64,000 nt of DNA from JBEBVQ01 sp037190845. Lineage in GTDB: Bacteria > Bacteroidota > Bacteroidia > Chitinophagales > Chitinophagaceae. Made by a program: the position numbers and the translations under genes. The notes beneath the pieces are model-generated. The model saw nothing but the letters and a program-made list of their open reading frames with translations. It was not told where the DNA came from and made no database searches. The stretch is taken from NCBI GenBank assembly GCA_037190845.1, contig JBBCJI010000013.1, positions 1 to 64,000 on the forward strand, in the 5' to 3' direction. Positions 38,727-47,533 of this stretch are shown piece by piece (position 1 is the stretch's first letter; every line of letters starts with the position of its first letter).

Positions 38727-38791
38727 AAACGGCTTCGGCAGGCACAGCCACCGACATTAAAGCATGGTGGCTGAGCCTGCCGAAGTCGTTT
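38727..38791. terminator. Long hairpin between convergent DUF3276 and lon genes
   Basis: Arms of 26 bp (38727-38752 and 38766-38791) pair with two mismatches around a 13-nt loop. The core word CTTCGGCAGGC is present in both arms. It lies in the 194-bp gap between two convergent genes and could terminate both transcripts. It may also be a member of a repeated extragenic family. Confidence 0.65.
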
Positions 38792-38826
38792 AAAGTGTAT
38801 ATAATATCGCCTGGCTGCTTTCAGCA

Positions 38827-41250
38827 TCAGCGTTTCAGCAAAGCGAAGTCAAGCACTTCGTGCATTTCCTGCACATAATGGAATCTTAGTCCTTTGACAT
38901 ATGCTTTGTTGATCTCTTCCACATCTTTTTCATTCTGCCGGCACAGGAGAATGTCTTTGATGCCGGCACGTTTTGCAGCGAGCATCTTTTCCTTAATACC
39001 CCCTACCGGCAATACCTGTCCACGCAGTGTGATCTCGCCGGTCATAGCGAGATAAGGTTTTATCTTCCGGTTGGTAAAAGCAGAAGCAAGAGCAGTAAGC
39101 ATTGTGATGCCCGCACTTGGACCATCTTTGGGTACCGCTCCTTCCGGCACATGGATGTGTGTGTTGTATTCATCAAATTTTCCGGACGGGATATGATATT
39201 CCTCAGCATGCGCCTTCAGATAAGAAAGTGCGGTCGATGCGCTTTCCTTCATCACATTACCGAGATTACCGGTCAGGGTAAGTGTACCTTTACCTTTCGA
39301 CAGGCTGGTTTCAATAAAGAGAATATCGCCGCCTACATAAGTCCAGGCAAGGCCCACCGCTACACCGGGAGGATGTCCTTTGGCATAAATTTCATTATTA
39401 TACCGTGGCTTACCGAGCACACGCTCAAGCTGCTCCGGAGTTACATGCGGAGCAACGGTTTCATCCATAGCCACCTGCCTGGCTGTATTCCGCATAATGG
39501 CGGCAATATGACGATCCAGTTCCCGCACTCCTGATTCACGGGTATATTCCTGAATAACACGATTTATAACCTTATCGGGTATACGAAGACGGACCTTGCT
39601 CAACCCATGCAGTTCCTTTTGCTTAGGGATAAGATGACGCTTGGCAATCTCTGTTTTCTCTTCCATGGAATAACCGCTTAACTGGATGATTTCAAGCCGG
39701 TCACGCAGCGCCGGCTGAATTTCGCTCAGGCTGTTGGCAGTAGCGATAAATAATACTTTGGAAAGGTCAAATTCAAGCTCCAGGTAGTTGTCGTAAAACG
39801 TGCTGTTCTGCTCGGGATCCAGCACTTCAAGTAGTGCAGAGCTGGGATCGCCGCGGAAGTCTTTCCCGATCTTATCTATTTCATCAAGGATAAAAACCGG
39901 ATTAGCAGTTTTTATCTTGCGCAGCGACTGGATGATCCGGCCCGGCATCGCGCCGATATATGTTTTCCGGTGGCCGCGTATTTCACTTTCATCGTGCAGG
40001 CCGCCGAGGCTTAGGCGCACATACTTCCGCTGTATGGCATGGGCAATGCTTCTGCCAAGCGATGTTTTACCGATACCGGGGGGACCGACAAAGCAGAGGA
40101 TCGGTGATTTCATATCGCCCTTCAACTTCAGTACAGCAAGATATTCCAGGATGCGTTCCTTGATCTTGTCCATCCCGTAATGATCTCCATCGAGCACTTT
40201 CTGTGCACGCTTCAGATCATAACTGTCTTCGGTAAAGCTGCTCCAGGGGAGATCCAGCATGAGGTCGAGGTGATTATATATCACCGAATAATCGGGGGTG
40301 CTGGGGTGCATACGCTCCAGCTTTTCTATATTTTTCCGGAAAAGCTCCTTCGCTGCTTCCGGCCATTTAATGCCTTCAGCACGTTTCTGGAGGTCTTTTA
40401 TTTCGCGTTCGTTGGGATCCCCGCCCAGCTCCTCCCGGATGGATTTAAGCTGCTGCTGCAGGAAATACTCACGTTGCTGTTTATCTATATCCGCACGTGT
40501 CTTGTTGGTGATCTCGTTTTTCAATTCCACAAGCTGCAGCTCGCTTTGCAGCAGCTGGAGCAGTCGTTCCGCGCGTTTCTTGATATCGTCCTCTTCGAGC
40601 AAAGCCTGCTTGTCTGTGATCTTTGCCGATATATTGGCGGCGATAAAATGCAAAAGAAAAGACTGCTGCTCAATGTTGCGTAGCACAATACTGGTTTCAT
40701 GCGGCAGGTTAGGCGATTGCTGCAGTATTTTCTCCGAATAATCCTTGATAGACGATACCAGCGCATCAAACTCCGTGTCCAGTTGCGGGAAGCGGTCGTC
40801 CAGATAAGTGATCCGTGCAGTATAAAAAGGGTCCTCTTGTATGAAGGCCTCCACCCGGAACCGTATACGGCCCATAATAAACACTGTAATGTTGCCGTCC
40901 GGCATTTTGATCTGCTTCACTACTTTTGCCAGCGTCCCTACAGTATACATATCCTTTGTACCGGGATCTTCCTGGCTGCTGTCTCTCTGCGTCAGCACCC
41001 CCACCCATTTACCACTCTTTTGCGCCTCGGCAATCGCTTTTACCGATTTCTCGCGTGCAACAGTGATGGGCAGCACCACATTGGGAAACAAAACAGTATT
41101 ACGAAGCGCGATGACGGGAATCTCTGAGGGAAGCTCTTCTTTCTGCTGATCATCCATCTCCTCTTCTCCAAGCGGCACAATAGGCATAAATTCTATTTCC
41201 TGTTCAGGCTGGGCAATCAGCATATCAATCATTGAGTTCAATTCGGACAT
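38827..41250 (-). CDS. lon: ATP-dependent protease Lon (La)
   Basis: 807 residues. It is a cytoplasmic AAA+ serine protease that degrades misfolded and regulatory proteins. An N-terminal Lon substrate-binding domain (PVIALRNTVLFPNVVLPI) is followed by the AAA+ module with Walker A GPPGIGKT (Lys395) and Walker B VFILDEIDKIG. The protease domain has the catalytic Ser712 in KDGPSAGIT and Lys755 in GGIKEKM. The ATG at 41250 is chosen over an upstream in-frame ATG at 41358 because a -7 box (41316-41323) lies between them and the extra 36 residues are not Lon-like. It is divergent from a small outer-membrane protein gene. Confidence 0.97.
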   Translation of the reverse strand: MSELNSMIDMLIAQPEQEIEFMPIVPLGEEEMDDQQKEELPSEIPVIALRNTVLFPNVVLPITVAREKSVKAIAEAQKSGKWVGVLTQRDSSQEDPGTKDMYTVGTLAKVVKQIKMPDGNITVFIMGRIRFRVEAFIQEDPFYTARITYLDDRFPQLDTEFDALVSSIKDYSEKILQQSPNLPHETSIVLRNIEQQSFLLHFIAANISAKITDKQALLEEDDIKKRAERLLQLLQSELQLVELKNEITNKTRADIDKQQREYFLQQQLKSIREELGGDPNEREIKDLQKRAEGIKWPEAAKELFRKNIEKLERMHPSTPDYSVIYNHLDLMLDLPWSSFTEDSYDLKRAQKVLDGDHYGMDKIKERILEYLAVLKLKGDMKSPILCFVGPPGIGKTSLGRSIAHAIQRKYVRLSLGGLHDESEIRGHRKTYIGAMPGRIIQSLRKIKTANPVFILDEIDKIGKDFRGDPSSALLEVLDPEQNSTFYDNYLELEFDLSKVLFIATANSLSEIQPALRDRLEIIQLSGYSMEEKTEIAKRHLIPKQKELHGLSKVRLRIPDKVINRVIQEYTRESGVRELDRHIAAIMRNTARQVAMDETVAPHVTPEQLERVLGKPRYNNEIYAKGHPPGVAVGLAWTYVGGDILFIETSLSKGKGTLTLTGNLGNVMKESASTALSYLKAHAEEYHIPSGKFDEYNTHIHVPEGAVPKDGPSAGITMLTALASAFTNRKIKPYLAMTGEITLRGQVLPVGGIKEKMLAAKRAGIKDILLCRQNEKDVEEINKAYVKGLRFHYVQEMHEVLDFALLKR

Positions 41251-41315
41251 TATGGCAATGTTTCTTGTCGTAAAAAGAATATAAAAACGGTAAAAATAAG
41301 GGGCAATAGCTATGC

Positions 41316-41323
41316 CAAAGATA
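41316..41323 (-). promoter_or_regulatory. -7-like box of lon
   Basis: The minus strand reads TATCTTTG, matching TAnnTTTG. The leader to the ATG at 41250 would be about 59 nt. No TTTG lies at the expected -33 position. Confidence 0.45.
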
Positions 41324-41381
41324 GTTGGCCTGAAATTTTTACAGTCTGTATAATTCATATCTTTACATAAAATACCCGTTT

Positions 41382-42137
41382 ATGAGTGTGAGATACCTGT
41401 ATATACTGTCACTGTTTTGCTTATTGTGCCACCTCCAGATATCTGCTCAGACAGACGGACCGGCAGAAAAGCCCACTCCCTACAACCGGCTGTACTGGGG
41501 CAACAGCATGGATGCCGCTATTTTTTCGACAGCGCTGGTGCAACATACAGGTCAGGCAGAAAAACTAACCACATTACGGTTTTCCTACATTGTAAATTTC
41601 GGGTTCAACCTGAATTATGACTTCAACAGGCATATCGGATTAATGACCGGAGCAGGTATTAAAAACATCGGCTTTATAGAAAAATTTGCAGACAGCACCG
41701 TAAAGCGGCGGATATATGCCCTGGGCGTTCCGTTGGGCATTAAAATAGGAAATCTGCATAAACGCAATTTTGTGTTCCTGGGTGGCGGTGCAGACGTACC
41801 GGTCAATTACCGGGAAAAAGGGTTTATCAAACGGGGAGATAAGGAAAAATTCAATGAGTGGTTCAGCGAACGTACGCCGACATTCCTGCCTTATGTTTTT
41901 GCCGGTGTGTCTGCCAGTCCGGGTGTTACACTTAAGCTGCAGTATTACCCGGGGAATTTCATGAACCGGGATTATGTTGCACCGAATCCCCAGGCTCACC
42001 ATCCTGCTGTCCCTGTAATGCCATACAAATCATATGAACGCTCCAATCTGCTGATGCTGAGCATCGGCGTGGATCTGCATTACAACAAGCATCCGAAATA
42101 CGGTGACACGCAAAATCAGAGCCTGAAAAAAATGTAA
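41382..42137 (+). CDS. Small outer-membrane beta-barrel protein
   Basis: 251 residues with a signal peptide (about 1-23, ending QISAQ) and alternating beta-strand patterns (LRFSYIVNFGFNLNYDFNRHIGLMTGAGIKN... and VTLKLQYYPGNFM). It resembles the porin-family or outer-membrane-beta-barrel proteins common in Bacteroidota. Nothing indicates a specific substrate. The start is the ATG at 41382. The last residues are Lys-rich (KKM) rather than aromatic, which is unusual for a barrel end. It is divergent from lon and convergent with ctaA. Confidence 0.7.
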   Translation: MSVRYLYILSLFCLLCHLQISAQTDGPAEKPTPYNRLYWGNSMDAAIFSTALVQHTGQAEKLTTLRFSYIVNFGFNLNYDFNRHIGLMTGAGIKNIGFIEKFADSTVKRRIYALGVPLGIKIGNLHKRNFVFLGGGADVPVNYREKGFIKRGDKEKFNEWFSERTPTFLPYVFAGVSASPGVTLKLQYYPGNFMNRDYVAPNPQAHHPAVPVMPYKSYERSNLLMLSIGVDLHYNKHPKYGDTQNQSLKKM

Positions 42138-42165
42138 CAGATGTACTAATTGATGTGTGAGATAT

Positions 42166-42242
42166 GAGTGATGTGTTGGATGTGTTTGCACAGATTATTT
42201 TAAACTGCACCAAACACATCTGTCACATCTAACACATCACTC
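42166..42242. terminator. Short-word hairpin between the outer-membrane protein gene and ctaA
   Basis: A 19-bp stem (42166-42184 with 42224-42242, one G-U pair) built from the words GATGTG and GTGATGTGTT sits between two convergent genes. The region 42208-42229 is identical over 22 bp to 43435-43456 on the other side of ctaA. Confidence 0.6.
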
Positions 42243-42245
42243 ACA

Positions 42246-43322
42246 TTACTCTGTTCTCCGAACTAAGTACAGATTCAGCGTGAGCGACATCAGCAGGAAC
42301 ATGGCCACAAGTTGATGCGCTTCGGCGAAATATTCAAATATACCGAAACGATCGTGTGTCATCTGCGGAGCTGTAAGTACGGAAAAGATACCCAGCATCA
42401 CTTGCAGGGTGACCAAAATGGCCGGCCATACGGCAGCTTTTTTCAACAAGGCATTACCAGACCTGTTTGCGGCACGGTACAGCCAGACCGAACCATAGAT
42501 GATGACGAAAAAAAGAAAGTAAGCAAGGGTTCGGTGGATCAAATGTACCATCAGCGGATGATCGGTAACCATCTGAATCCCCTGGAAGGTCCGGTTACCG
42601 TAGGAAGCCGTATTGGCAATCAGCCAGTCTCCGTTGATCGTGGGCCAGGTAGGGGCAGACGGGGCAGCCTTCAGACCGGCCATAAAGGCGCCATAGATCA
42701 ATTGAATCGTGAGCAGCCCAACCGTAATCAGGTTAAAACGCCGCAAACCCGGATGGATCAGCTTTTCATGTTCCGGAATTATTAACCGGAATGCAAACCA
42801 GAGATTATAGCACAGCAACACAAGCGCAGCTATAAAATGTATCGAGAGCCGGATATGGCTCACATACAGATCTGTATCATTAAGGCCGCTCTGCACCATG
42901 ATCCACCCGATAGCGCCCTGAAGCCCGCCGAGTATGAACAGGACAATGAGCGGTACGATCATCTCCCTGCTGAAATATTTTTTTATCAGGAACCAGATAA
43001 AGCCAACCGCAAACACAACGCCTATCAGGCGGCCCCACTGGCGGTGCATCCATTCCCAGAAATAGATGGCTTTGAAATCACCAAGCGAAAAATCGCTGTT
43101 CAGGTACTTGTACTGAGCGATCTGCTTGTATTTATCGAACGCCTCCTGCCAGTCGGCCTCATTGAGCGGAGGGATGGCGCCCAGGATCGGCTTCCACTCC
43201 GTAATAGACAATCCTGAACCGGTAAGCCGGGTAATGCCCCCCAGTAATATCTGCCCGATGATCATAAAAACACCAATCATCAGCCAGATAGCAACTGCTC
43301 TTTTCTGATATGCTTCCACCAT
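42246..43322 (-). CDS. ctaA: Heme A synthase, COX15/CtaA family
   Basis: 358 residues. It is an inner-membrane enzyme that oxidises the C8 methyl group of heme O to make heme A for cytochrome oxidase. Eight hydrophobic helices are visible. Motifs include GGITRLTGSGLSITEWKP near the N-terminus, FWEWMHRQWGR (heme-ligand His), MVQSGL, RLSIHFIAAL, MVHLIHRTLAYF and a final EAHQLVAMF. The ATG at 43322 (MVEAYQKRAVAIW) is chosen over an upstream in-frame start at 43418, because the extra stretch is made of extragenic repeat words. The gene stands alone and is flanked on both sides by the same repeat word. Confidence 0.93.
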   Translation of the reverse strand: MVEAYQKRAVAIWLMIGVFMIIGQILLGGITRLTGSGLSITEWKPILGAIPPLNEADWQEAFDKYKQIAQYKYLNSDFSLGDFKAIYFWEWMHRQWGRLIGVVFAVGFIWFLIKKYFSREMIVPLIVLFILGGLQGAIGWIMVQSGLNDTDLYVSHIRLSIHFIAALVLLCYNLWFAFRLIIPEHEKLIHPGLRRFNLITVGLLTIQLIYGAFMAGLKAAPSAPTWPTINGDWLIANTASYGNRTFQGIQMVTDHPLMVHLIHRTLAYFLFFVIIYGSVWLYRAANRSGNALLKKAAVWPAILVTLQVMLGIFSVLTAPQMTHDRFGIFEYFAEAHQLVAMFLLMSLTLNLYLVRRTE

Positions 43323-43385
43323 GAGATGTAGTTTGGATGCAAAAGTACGGAGGGTTTTGATGTGTTTGGTGTAACAAATGTGTGT

Positions 43386-43456
43386 GATGTGACAGATGTG
43401 TAGGATGTGTTTATACACAATATTATTTAAGTCACACCAAACACATCTGTCACATC
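43386..43456. repeat. Inverted repeat upstream of ctaA, shared with its downstream side
   Basis: GATGTGACAGATGTGT at 43386-43401 is the exact complement of 43441-43456 (16 bp, 39-nt loop). The 22 bp at 43435-43456 recur in the same orientation at 42208-42229. The element lies in the divergent gap between ctaA and the AMP nucleosidase gene. Confidence 0.75.
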
Positions 43457-43474
43457 ATTTTAACACCTAAGTGG

Positions 43475-43482
43475 TATATTTG
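43475..43482 (+). promoter_or_regulatory. -7-like box of the AMP nucleosidase gene
   Basis: TATATTTG matches TAnnTTTG and would give a leader of only about 9 nt to the ATG at 43498. No TTTG at the -33 position was found. Confidence 0.4.
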
Positions 43483-43497
43483 AAGTGGAAACATGCC

Positions 43498-44268
43498 ATG
43501 AAAACGAAAGCCGAAATAGTAAAAAACTGGCTCCCACGGTATACGGGGCAACCGCTCGACAGTTTTGGCGATTATATCCTGCTGTGCAATTTCAGCAATT
43601 ATGTACAGCTTTTTGCAGAGATGAACGGGGTAGCTGTAGACGGCATGGATAGGCCCATGCCATGCGCCACCGCCAATGGCATCACGATCATCAATTTTGG
43701 CATGGGAAGCCCGGGGGCAGCCACCATGATGGATCTGCTCTCTGCCATAAATCCTAAAGCCGTACTGTTCCTCGGCAAATGCGGCGGGCTGAAAAAGAAA
43801 AATAACGTAGGCGATCTGATACTGCCGATTGCCGCTATTCGCGGCGAAGGCACGAGCAATGATTACTTTCCTCCGGAAGTGCCTGCGTTGCCTGCATTTG
43901 CCCTGCAGAAAGCCATATCCACCACCATCAGGGATTATGAACAGGATTACTGGACAGGAACCGTTTATACCACAAACCGTCGGGTATGGGAGCATGACAC
44001 GGCATTTAAAGAATACCTGCAGCGCATCCGCGTTATGGCGATTGATATGGAAACCGCTACGATCTTCTCCACCGGATTTTATAACCAGATCCCGACAGGA
44101 GCGCTGCTGCTTGTCTCCGACCAGCCTATGATACCGGAAGGTGTAAAAACTGACGTCAGTGATAAAACGGTTACTAAAAAATATGTAGAGCTACACTTAC
44201 GCATCGGAATAGACTCTCTAAGACAACTGATCAATGACGGGCTTACCGTAAAACATCTCCACTTTTGA
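43498..44268 (+). CDS. amn: AMP nucleosidase
   Basis: 256 residues. It hydrolyses AMP to adenine and ribose 5-phosphate in purine salvage. The nucleoside-phosphorylase-like fold is indicated by GSPGAATMMDLL, VLFLGKCGGL, the IDMETATIFSTGF motif (substrate ribose contact) and LLVSDQPMIPEG. It is the short Bacteroidota form, without the N-terminal regulatory domain of the longer E. coli enzyme. The ATG at 43498 (MKTKAEIVKNWLPRYTG) is preferred over a GTG at 43471 that overlaps the promoter. Its stop overlaps the start of the ABC gene. Confidence 0.92.
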   Translation: MKTKAEIVKNWLPRYTGQPLDSFGDYILLCNFSNYVQLFAEMNGVAVDGMDRPMPCATANGITIINFGMGSPGAATMMDLLSAINPKAVLFLGKCGGLKKKNNVGDLILPIAAIRGEGTSNDYFPPEVPALPAFALQKAISTTIRDYEQDYWTGTVYTTNRRVWEHDTAFKEYLQRIRVMAIDMETATIFSTGFYNQIPTGALLLVSDQPMIPEGVKTDVSDKTVTKKYVELHLRIGIDSLRQLINDGLTVKHLHF

Positions 44269-45941
44269 ATGCACGGGATCACATACTTTCTGTTCATCAC
44301 CTCGAAGTGTCTTTTGCAGGCGCACCCCGTTTTACTGCGGTAAAAGATCTTTCTTTCAGCCTCGGCGCAGGAGAAACGCTGGCCATTGTAGGAGAAAGTG
44401 GATCCGGAAAATCGCTGACAGCTCTGGCGCTGATGGACCTGCAACCACCGGCAGCCAGCGTAGCAGGTACGATCTGTCTGGGTGGTCGTACAGACCATAA
44501 GCCGGTGCGAGGAAAAGATATCGGCATGGTATTCCAGGAACCAATGAGCGCCCTGAATCCCGTAATGAAGATCGGGAAACAGCTGACAGAGAGTATTCTT
44601 ACTCATCAGCATGTCTCCCGTGAAGCGGCAAAATCCATAGCGCTGGAGTGGCTCTCTAAAGTACAGTTGCCGGATCCGGAAAAGATATATCACCGCTTTC
44701 CGCACCAGGTATCCGGCGGACAAAAGCAACGTGTGCTTATAGCAATGGCCATGTGCAACCATCCGGAAGTACTGATTGCCGATGAGCCAACCACTGCGCT
44801 CGACGTAACGGTGCAAAAAGAAATACTCCTGCTGATGCGGCAACTACAGCAGGAATACCGTACTGCTATTATTTTTATCACACACGATCTGACCCTTGCC
44901 CATACCATTGCCAATGACGTGCTTGTGATGTACCGCGGTGAAATGATGGAATACGGGCCGGCACGCGAAGTATTGTCCCGTCCACGCCATCCTTATACCA
45001 AAGCGTTGCTTTTATGCAGACCCACCGGACAACAGGCCGGACGGCGGTTACCGCTCGTAGCCGATTTCTGGCACCCGGAAGCGCAGGGACACCCTCTGCA
45101 GGAAAAAACAACACCGGCGCCGGCGGTTTATATCCGTCAGCAATCAGACGAAGCACTGCTCGAAATAAACAATCTTGATGTCTGGTTTCCTGTCCAGACA
45201 AACTGGCTGGGTCAGCCCATTGCATATTATAAAGCGGTAAACGACGTGAGCTTTACGTTGAAACGGGGGGAAGTCATGGGACTGGCAGGCGAATCCGGCT
45301 GCGGCAAAAGTACGCTCAGCCGCGCGCTGATGGGCCTGACGACGATAACGGGCGGAGCGGTACGGTTTAAGACCTACGACCTGGCACACGCCAACCGGGA
45401 GACATGGATGCAGGTGCGCCGCCGGATACAGATGATATTCCAGGATCCTTCTTCTTCGCTCAATCCGCGTCTCACCGTGGGTACGGCCATTACGGAACCA
45501 TTGCGCACACATAGTATCGTTCCCGTTGCAGCACTGAAAAAAGAAGCATTACGACTGCTCGACCTGGTACAATTACCCGCATCATCCTTTCATAAATATC
45601 CGCACCAGTTTTCCGGCGGTCAGCGCCAGCGGATCGGCATTGCACGCGCACTGGCATTGCGACCTGAACTGCTGATATGCGATGAATCTGTCTCCGCGCT
45701 TGACGTGAGCATCCAGGCACAGATACTCAACCTGCTGAAAGATCTGCAGGCGGAATTTGGCCTTACTTATCTGTTCATCTCACACGATCTGTCTGTGATC
45801 CGTTACATCAGCGACCGGGTGATGATCATGCAGGCGGGCGCTATCGTGGAGTCAGGTATAACAGCGGAAGTGTTCGTACATCCACAGCACCCGTATACAC
45901 AAAAGCTGCTCAACGCCATACCGGAGCAAATGGAAAGCTGA
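44265..45941 (+). CDS. ABC transporter with two fused ATPase domains (peptide/nickel type, YejF-like)
   Basis: 558 residues, two complete ABC ATPases in one chain. Domain 1: Walker A GESGSGKS (43-50), signature VSGGQKQR (about 149-156), Walker B LIADEP. Domain 2: Walker A GESGCGKS (342-349), signature FSGGQRQR, Walker B LLICDES, followed by the D-loop SALDVS. This equals a DppD-DppF fusion of the oligopeptide importer family. The start is a TTG at 44265 whose last two bases lie in the TGA stop of amn (TTGA overlap), so translation is probably coupled. No upstream in-frame start is possible without running deep into amn. No permease or binding-protein gene is adjacent, so the substrate is unknown. 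Confidence 0.93.
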   Translation: MNARDHILSVHHLEVSFAGAPRFTAVKDLSFSLGAGETLAIVGESGSGKSLTALALMDLQPPAASVAGTICLGGRTDHKPVRGKDIGMVFQEPMSALNPVMKIGKQLTESILTHQHVSREAAKSIALEWLSKVQLPDPEKIYHRFPHQVSGGQKQRVLIAMAMCNHPEVLIADEPTTALDVTVQKEILLLMRQLQQEYRTAIIFITHDLTLAHTIANDVLVMYRGEMMEYGPAREVLSRPRHPYTKALLLCRPTGQQAGRRLPLVADFWHPEAQGHPLQEKTTPAPAVYIRQQSDEALLEINNLDVWFPVQTNWLGQPIAYYKAVNDVSFTLKRGEVMGLAGESGCGKSTLSRALMGLTTITGGAVRFKTYDLAHANRETWMQVRRRIQMIFQDPSSSLNPRLTVGTAITEPLRTHSIVPVAALKKEALRLLDLVQLPASSFHKYPHQFSGGQRQRIGIARALALRPELLICDESVSALDVSIQAQILNLLKDLQAEFGLTYLFISHDLSVIRYISDRVMIMQAGAIVESGITAEVFVHPQHPYTQKLLNAIPEQMES

Positions 45942-46024
45942 AGATGATTTCGCCTGTTTAAAATGCAGCAGCTTAATGATCTTAATGTTTTTTTATTCTT
46001 TTAACTTTTTAATCCGGATTGTAC

Positions 46025-46032
46025 TAATTTTG
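46025..46032 (+). promoter_or_regulatory. -7-like box of the copper-locus first gene
   Basis: TAATTTTG matches TAnnTTTG. The start codon at 46041 is only 8 nt further on, so the transcript would have almost no leader. No TTTG at the -33 position was found. Confidence 0.4.
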
Positions 46033-46040
46033 CATTTGTA

Positions 46041-46427
46041 ATGCGTACGCTTGTATCCATAATATTAATGCTTAGCCTTGTATATCAGTGCACGGTGCAG
46101 CTTGGTATACTGGCATGGTACAACGTAAACATGGATTACATTGCCCGCAACCTGTGCGAAAACAGGGATAAGCCTCAAACAAACTGTAACGGCCGCTGTC
46201 AGTTGAGCAAACAGCTTAATAAAACAAGTGAAGGCCAGGATCATTCATCCGGCAAACAATTACCCTCCAAAAACAACCAGGTGGAAATTACAGACCTGCT
46301 TGTATCCGGCGAAATGACACTTGTGCTGCATCAGATAACTACAACACATCCCATCTTTAACCCGGTTGTACCCCATATGTTCGGATATGCACCGGTTACC
46401 TCCGTATTCCACCCGCCTGCATGCTGA
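46041..46427 (+). CDS. Small membrane-anchored Cys-motif protein, first gene of the copper-like locus
   Basis: 128 residues. The N-terminal 26 residues are hydrophobic (LVSIILMLSLVYQCTVQLGILAW), a signal or anchor. Three cysteines follow in the arrangement C39-x9-C49-x3-C53 inside CENRDKP...NCNGRCQLSKQL, and a fourth Cys ends the protein. I know small proteins of this kind next to metal-related genes in Bacteroidota, but no reaction is known to me. Possible roles are metal binding or folding assistance in the envelope. It is followed by a CxxCxC outer-membrane protein gene after 174 bp of partly repetitive DNA. Confidence 0.65.
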   Translation: MRTLVSIILMLSLVYQCTVQLGILAWYNVNMDYIARNLCENRDKPQTNCNGRCQLSKQLNKTSEGQDHSSGKQLPSKNNQVEITDLLVSGEMTLVLHQITTTHPIFNPVVPHMFGYAPVTSVFHPPAC

Positions 46428-46601
46428 TTTGATAATTGAAAATGAGACAATTTGAAAATGCCCTTGTCCTGTACAAGGTGTTTTCTATGCAAGTTAGTGC
46501 GTAAAGTTTGTTCTGGTTTTTTGCCGGATCATATGCGCTACACCTCATTGACTCATTTTCAAATTCCCAAATTTTCAAATCAGCACATTAATCATCCTTT
46601 T
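46428..46601. other. Intergenic gap with AATTTGAAAA-type short-word repeats
   Basis: The gap contains AATTTGAAAATG near 46449 and inverse words (TCATTTTCAAAT, AATTTTCAAAT) at 46553-46580, which can pair. An in-frame extension of the next gene to 46452 is an artefact of this DNA. Confidence 0.5.
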
Positions 46602-47522
46602 ATGAAAAAATGGATAAGTGGCACACTGCTGCTGCTGGTAACAGCATGGAGTGCCATAGCCTGCGACGTATGCGGATGCGCTACGGGCGGAAGCTATCTC
46701 GGCATCCTGCCACAATACCGGAAACACTTCGCAGGATTGCATTACAAATACCAGGAGTTTACCAGCACACATCCTGTTGTGGCCGGAGAAACCGTACCGG
46801 TACAGGCAAAGGATTACTTCCGGAGCCTTACTGCATGGGGACGCTTTTACCCCACGGAACGGATACAGTTGTTTGCCTTTGTACCGTATCATTACAATAC
46901 AGTCATCGAACCCGGCCTCACCACCAACATGTCTGGTGTGGGCGATGTGCAGATACTGGCCAACTATATGCTGGTTAATAATGCAGACACCGGTAATACA
47001 GCCTGGAAACATACGCTGCTTGCCGGAGGAGGTATCAAGCTCCCTACCGGTAAGAACGGATATACGAACAAGGAAGGTGTGATCCTCTCCAATATGCAGC
47101 CTGGTACGGGATCCTGGGATTTTGTGGTTAATGCCAACTATACCGTCCGTTACGGTAAATGGGGCGTCAATACCGATGCCATGTTTCGAATACCGGCAGT
47201 GAACCAGCGTGATTACCGATACGGCAACCGGTTCAGCAACGGGTACAGTTTATTCTACTGGAACAATACCGGGAGTATAAGCTGGCTTCCGCAAGCAGGC
47301 ATACGCTACGAATGGTCGCAGCAGGATCTGGAAAGTTATAAATACAAACTCTCCAATCCATACAGCGGCGGCTATCAGCTATACCTGAATGCAGGTGCAG
47401 GCGTTTACCTGGGACCTGTTGGTGTACATACCCTGATCAATCTGCCAGTCAGCGAACATTACGCCGGTGGATTAGTAAAAAGCCGTGCCCGTTTTGAGGC
47501 ACAGATTCAATATTTATTCTAA
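46602..47522 (+). CDS. Outer-membrane beta-barrel protein with N-terminal CxxCxC motif
   Basis: 306 residues from the ATG at 46602. A signal peptide (about 1-20, ending SAIA) is followed at once by CDVCGCATGGSYLGILP, with C21, C24 and C26 well placed to bind a metal ion. The rest alternates beta strands (RSLTAWGRFYPTERIQLFAFVPYHYN, GVGDVQILANYMLV, LLAGGGIKLPTGK) and ends in an aromatic residue (YLF), as in outer-membrane barrels. The protein resembles Bacteroidota proteins loosely called transporters that occur beside MbnP-type genes. Copper or other metal transfer at the outer membrane is inference from the motif and neighbours. Confidence 0.75.
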   Translation: MKKWISGTLLLLVTAWSAIACDVCGCATGGSYLGILPQYRKHFAGLHYKYQEFTSTHPVVAGETVPVQAKDYFRSLTAWGRFYPTERIQLFAFVPYHYNTVIEPGLTTNMSGVGDVQILANYMLVNNADTGNTAWKHTLLAGGGIKLPTGKNGYTNKEGVILSNMQPGTGSWDFVVNANYTVRYGKWGVNTDAMFRIPAVNQRDYRYGNRFSNGYSLFYWNNTGSISWLPQAGIRYEWSQQDLESYKYKLSNPYSGGYQLYLNAGAGVYLGPVGVHTLINLPVSEHYAGGLVKSRARFEAQIQYLF

Positions 47523-47533
47523 AAACAAAAAAA

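Noticed and set aside
41251..41358. Upstream ATG for Lon
   Set aside because: A -7-like box sits between this codon and the family-like start, and the extra 36 residues do not resemble Lon.
43323..43418. N-terminal extension of CtaA
   Set aside because: The translated stretch (His/Ile/Tyr-rich) comes from GATGTG-type extragenic repeats, not from the protein family.
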